From Euwallacea fornicatus (Eukaryota > Arthropoda > Insecta > Coleoptera > Curculionidae): DNA of 64,000 nt. The notes beneath the pieces were generated by a model, which did not search any database, had not been told where the DNA came from, and was given only the letters and a program-made list of their open reading frames with translations. The stretch lies in contig NC_089546.1 in assembly GCF_040115645.1 (NCBI RefSeq), positions 1,798,001 through 1,862,000 of the forward strand, written 5' to 3'. This document shows positions 59,144 to 64,000 of this stretch, in pieces (within the stretch, counting starts at the first letter, position 1; every line of letters starts with the position of its first letter). The position numbers and the translations under genes were made by a program.

Positions 59144-61994
59144 CTACCACTTTTCCCACTTTCCCCAGTCAATTAATCCCAATCCAGATTTCTCCCCTCC
59201 TGATTTTGATTCCTGTGACACAAAAGAAGATGAATCTCCATGAAACTCATCACATTTCACTTCGACTTTCTCCTTCTTTTCTTCATGCACATGCACTGGA
59301 ACTGGCACCTTCACTGGCACGGGAACCTTTTTCTCAACGTAATGCGGTACGTGTTTGATTACCTCATAAGGTACTGGTCTTTCTACTGGAATCTTTAAAA
59401 ATTTGCATATATTATAAACTAGTTTGACAGTCGTAGGAAACATACCTTTACTTCATAAGGTACCTCTTTGACTACTGGTACCTTCACATCCTTGTAAACG
59501 GGATAAGGCTGCGGAACCTTCACTTCATAGGGAACTTTAACTTCTTTTTCTACTTTGTATGGCACTGGTCTATGGACATATATTTTCACTGGATAAGGTT
59601 TTTCTACTGTAACTGGCACTTTGATTTCTTTTTCTACTTTCACTGGATAGGGCTTTTCCACTTTTACTGGCACTGGGTGTTCTTCATAAACCTAAAACAT
59701 GATTTATGTCATGATATGTAAAACATCTTTGTACCAGTAGGCACCTTGACAGGCACATGGACGATCTTCTCCACGGGATAAGGGTGAGGCACATGTACAG
59801 CTACTTTGACTGGTACTTTTATTTCTTTCTCAACGGGATAAGGCACTGGTTCTTTTACCTCGTATGGAACTTTAATCTCTTTGTAGACTGGGTATGGCTG
59901 GGGCACTTTTACTTCCACTGGATATGGTTGATCTACATGAACCTTAAAATGAGTTTGATGTTAGTAAATAGTAATGAAATTGAGGAGGTAAAATACGTTG
60001 TTATCAGTTGATTTTCGCGCTTATTTGTCTGATTTCGAAGGAAGGCGTTTTTTTATAAGGGTTTCCATAGACGAAGCATTTTATCGCGTTACTTAGTAAC
60101 GCCATTGAACGGTCGTGTGAATAGGGTTCAAGGGAATAGAACGAATTCAAATAAGGTGGCAAAGTCTACTCAGATTTCTATCACTTAGGCCCCGTCAACA
60201 AATATGTTAATTACACTGATGAACCTTATAAGAATAGACCGATCAACATCTGGGCAATTCTATGCATAAATAATTCTATTCATTTGCATCTCAATATAAC
60301 CAATGTTATTAGAATTACTACTGTGGACGAGTAGCTTTTCATTTGGGGAATTTTTGTTCTAAATGTGACGAACACGCTGTATTAAGAAGATGTAAATCAC
60401 AGAAGGAAAGAAGATGCTTGATTTAATGAAATATTTTTCTTTTTCTTTCATCGGACCGTTTCATCTAAACTCTGCCTTTTCTTCGGAGTTGAAGTTGAAA
60501 AAAGATTTTACTGCAATCAATTCTTTTCCCATATTCTTTCATGGTTTCTTCTTTTGCTCATAATGAGCAAGTTTGAAATGTGACTTTGAAGATTAAATAG
60601 TTAATTTTAAACCACATATTCTTCCCTTATAACTGCCAAATTGAAGATATCTTTTCTTTCTTCTTGTAGAACAGTTCTTCATCATCCAGAGTTCCCGACA
60701 TAATTAAAAAGTGAAATATATCTTCAAATGTCTTTTTTGTTTTGTTCTCACTCATTTAGATTTAAGGAAAATTTCGATTATTAAAATGTGAAGCTGTGTT
60801 AAATGATTCGGGCATGAATCCTTGCTTTGAACGCTTTAAGGAAAACTTGGAAAAATATGAATCCTACTCTTTCTTCCTGTCCTTTCTGGGCAACTCAAGA
60901 AAAATTGTCTCACCGAATCACGTTCCTTGATAGATTTTTCTTATCTATGAAGATTTGGAGGAAGATTTTGAAGATTGAGATGCGAAATTCTGTTTCTTCA
61001 ATTTTGACTCATATAGTTTAGGATAACTAAGATTTAAGATAAGATTTTGAAGATTATTGTTCCTGTTTAATCTTGTCGCGTTTTCAAGAATTGAACTCAC
61101 TAGTTAGCACTTGCGGAAATTCGTTAGAAAAATTGAGAGATTTTTAAGTAACTTATTGAAGGAATCTAGAAAAAAATCCTTTTATTCCTTCAATTTCTTA
61201 TTAATCAAGAAAATTATCTGATCGATATAATTGCTGATAGCTGAATATCCATCAGCCTTAAGCCTTTTCTTACCTTAACTGGTACGTTTACAATTTTCTC
61301 TACTGGTACTGGCTTGTGCACTGGAACCTTTTCATGTACGAAAACTTTATAAGGCACTTTCACCTCCTTGTAGACAGGATAAGGGTGCGGAACTTTGACT
61401 TCTACTGGAACCTATTTATTAAATGTTTAGTGCAGAATTTAGCAAAAATAGAGTAAAGTAAGTACCTTAATTTCCTTGTATACGGGCACTTTGACTTCTT
61501 TTTCTACCGGATAAGGTTCAGGCACCTCCTTCACTACAGTGACAGTCTTTTCGTGCTTTACTTCTTCGATTGGCACTAAAAAAGTCAATTTAATTTTCTT
61601 TTATTAATATCTTTGCGCGAAACTCACGCTGGAAAATTGGGCATTTAATCTTTCCATCTCCAATCTCCAAACCATGATGACCAAAATTGGCTACTTCTCC
61701 TCCTAACTCTAGGCCTCCCTCATTTCCTCCGCCGAATTCCAAATGAGAGTTAATTCCTCCTGAGATTTCTAATCCGTTTTCTTTGTGGGGTGGGCTCGAC
61801 CATTTATGTTGTTCAATTCCATGGGCTAGTAATCCAAGAAAGAGGCTTCGTTTTTGGTTCTTCGGTTGCACTTTAGTTTTTTCTTTGTTTGCCAGGCAAG
61901 CCGTTGTAATCAGAAGAACCAGGAGGGTCTAGAACAGTCACAATTGATATCCTTTTTGAACGTTATACTTTTCACTTACTTTAAGAAAAATCAT
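59144..61994 (-). CDS. Secreted Val/Pro/Lys-repeat cuticle-type protein (Vajk-like), copy B
   Basis: Seven exons: 61994-61980, 61928-61628, 61575-61466, 61411-61274, 59942-59745, 59691-59446 and 59392-59144. They sum to 1,257 bases, 418 residues, every phase agreeing. A signal peptide (MIFLKTLLVLLITTACLA) is split after five codons. A Lys-Arg pair follows at 31-32, then a Gly/Glu/His-rich segment, and the repeats begin with HEKTVTVVKEVPEPYPVEK, nearly the same as copy A (HEKTVTVIKKVPEPYPVEK). From there on all exon edges are phase 0 and each exon begins with a GTN codon and ends in Lys (AAG), giving units such as VKVPQPYPVYKEIKVPYEVK. The tail is acidic with one Cys and ends WGKWEKW. Vajk-type cuticle proteins are the nearest type known to me. 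A role in cuticle is inferred. Confidence 0.88.
59943..61273 (-). other. 1.3-kb intron of copy B
   Basis: Between exons 4 and 5 of copy B, with GT-AG borders (GTAAGAAAAG donor at 61273, TTTTAAG acceptor at 59943). The plus-strand open frame at 60827-61021 has no recognisable feature. Confidence 0.6.
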
Positions 61995-62057
61995 TTTTGG
62001 TGACGCTTAGCGGACAAATGCCTCGCACGGAAACTGTGAGAATTATTGAAATGAATG

Positions 62058-62065
62058 TATTTATA
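62058..62065 (-). promoter_or_regulatory. TATA box of repeat-protein copy B
   Basis: TATAAATA on the minus strand, followed about 27 bases downstream by CACAGTTT (complement at 62031-62038), an initiator-like sequence. The ATG at 61994 is about 40 bases further on. Spacing fits a TATA-driven promoter. Confidence 0.6.
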
Positions 62066-62069
62066 GAGT

Positions 62070-64000
62070 ATATTAAGACCCTTCCAAATTGATCTGATTT
62101 TGCCACTTATTTATTGTACTTAGTGTTTATTCGTTATTGGGAAATACTTAGAGTGTCGAGTAGCATAGAGAGGCTGCTTTGATTGAAACGAACATAATAT
62201 GACCATTCCCCGCATTTCTTGTTGTTAGCGTACGTATGAGCTGTTCAGTCGAAATTTGCACTAATTTTCCTACGTTTCGCTTGCTATTGTACATGTTTTA
62301 ATTATCTTTTAATTTTATTCGTCAAATTAAATACTATTACAAGTCTACACATCTCAATACTCCTTTATCAAAACTGATCCGATCCTTATGGTCTTAATTC
62401 AAGAAAGCCGGTATATATTAGCAAATGCATATGGAATAAACGTAACATACTTTTACATCTGACCTAAACTTGTCGCGAATTTATTTGAATATATTTGCTT
62501 TTTTGCCTTATCATGACTATTTTATTTAAAAATTCTGGGGTTATTATGGCCGGTACGACATACAGAATGAGGCTGGAGATATCAGTTTTTGCCTTCACTA
62601 CTATTTATATTGACATTTAGGAACTAGCAGTTTTCTTAATATGCAAGCAAAAACAAGACATTTTCCTTCATGATAATCACCATTTATATTTTTTTTTTGT
62701 TGTACACGTAATGTTTAATTATATTAGCTAACTAATTAAATCTTGACCGATTAACTGGAAACTAATTAGGATAAGATTAAAGCTCAGCAAATTGGGCATT
62801 TCGTTGCATATGTGCTCGTATTGTTTTTTAAATTTACTTCATGGTTGTTGCGTAACCGGTTGGAGTTGGATTAACGTACGAATTGAGTATAGATCTGAAT
62901 TCAAAATTTATTCTTCTAATGAAAGAATTTGTTAGAAACCATATATACCCTGAGGGGTGTTTATGATATTGCAATGTTACGTCTATATGGGATTTTTTAT
63001 TTAAACTCTTCCTGATTAAAATGTCTTTGTGTAATTGCTCCACAGGAACATTTAACTATTTGAAACTAATCGGGATTACTTTTTTGATTAGATATACATA
63101 TATCATTTTCAATCGGGGATCTAGTAAATATTACGTATTTATATTTCTTCAAAACCTCTTCACCATTTTGATCGCTACCACCATCTACCGACTCAGTGCT
63201 AAAACGAACCACTGCACGAAGTTTTATCAGGCAGTACTATAAGTAACGTTCTCTTTATTAGAACTTAATGATTGCTTATGTATCCACTAGGGGGCCTGTA
63301 TTAATTTATTTTATCATATATTTTTTATTTTCTCCACTCTAAGAAAAAATATTTTAAATGATACAAATATCTATTCTAATGGATCAAAGGTGTGTCGAAC
63401 ACAATTAGTCCATAAAGATGCGACATGTTCTCTAGTAAGTATTGGCATGTCCAATATTTTAGCTAAGATTAACGATTGGGAGTTGTAAAGTTCAATTCTC
63501 TAGCTTGATTGTTTTTATTCTCTATTTTTATTTTTTCCGAATAGAAAGATTTATCTAAATCCGATGAATATCTTAGTGCTCTGTCACCCCCAGGAAGACC
63601 GCGATTAGTTCGGGGTTGCATCTTGACCCTTTTGTGCGTTCTGACTTATAATACATTTCTTCTCTTCTCTTCTTCTTACTGCACTTTCGTTATAATGTTA
63701 CATGCTGCGATCATAATTACATCATAATGCGCTTAATTTTCAAGTAAAATTTGCTTTATTGTTATTATTTTATTGCATTTAATTCTTGCTTTTGATTTTT
63801 TTTCCAAATTAGCGTATTCAAAAATAATAATGCGATATGTATCTCTCTGAATAAAACCAGCCTATGCCATCTTCTTCCTTTCCAATTCTTTTATGGTATA
63901 TGCGAACTAGTCCACCTCACGTCATCAATTGTGTTGTTTGGTATTCCCCCCATTCGATTTAGCCCAACTTTTTAACATTCGAGATAAAAACCTTAGTCCA
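62070..64000. other. Intergenic sequence at the window end
   Basis: No gene or transposon recognised. Open frames at 62834-63043 (minus) and 63021-63242 (plus) overlap and have no domain or splice support. No candidate for the missing ACE C-terminal exon was seen here. Confidence 0.45.

Noticed and set aside
1..64000. tRNA, rRNA and CRISPR structures
   Set aside because: No cloverleaf with A and B boxes, no rRNA-like block and no regularly spaced direct repeats were noticed by eye; a covariance-model scan was not possible.

Overview
This is a window of eukaryotic, almost certainly insect, nuclear DNA. It is AT-rich, its genes are split by short GT-AG introns, and it carries a single-domain angiotensin-converting enzyme (ACE) gene, two Val/Pro/Lys-repeat cuticle-type genes resembling the insect Vajk proteins, and many mariner/Tc1 transposons. 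A beetle is possible but cannot be shown. There are no bacterial operons and no CRISPR array. Most genes were rebuilt by hand by joining exons. For six models the exon lengths sum to a whole number of codons with all junction phases agreeing, which is the main internal check.

Layout. 1-1,200: mariner relic. 1,217-2,460 (+): major-facilitator transporter, MFSD9-like, N-terminal exon unresolved. 2,602-3,077 (-): two-exon, 138-residue membrane protein, convergent with it. 3,590-10,970: transposon graveyard with two Tc1 relics, one full-length decayed mariner, and a Tc1 nested inside a short mariner-type element. 11,352-14,901 (-): seven-exon SAC3D1-like gene, with a possible nested ORF in its second intron. 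15,752-17,378 (-): five-exon gene for a protein with two THAP zinc fingers and a coiled coil. 17,940-18,552 (-): two-exon unrecognised protein. 19,072-20,330 (-): broken gene fragment. 20,336-20,909: probable solo LTR. 21,015-21,585 (+): NDUFAF2-like complex I assembly factor.

24,025-44,485 (+): ACE-like metallopeptidase with a TATA/initiator promoter, a 17.2-kb first intron packed with transposons, and nine recognisable exons including the zinc site. Its usual C-terminal exon is not seen; read straight through, the ninth exon meets a TAA stop at once.

44,754-47,499 (-) and 59,144-61,994 (-): two paralogous secreted repeat proteins in the same orientation, about 12 kb apart. They share a five-codon first exon, a signal peptide, a Lys-Arg site and a near-identical start to the repeat region. 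The rest, mainly 48,800-59,100 and 62,070-64,000, appears non-coding.

The genes do not form one pathway: complex I assembly, RNA-export-type SAC3 function, THAP DNA binding, peptide hydrolysis and cuticle structure are unrelated neighbours. The most notable features are the tandem Vajk-like pair built from phase-0 repeat exons, the unusual end of the ACE gene, and a set of TA-flanked mariner-type miniature elements whose long inverted repeats each carry a second internal copy of the terminal motif.
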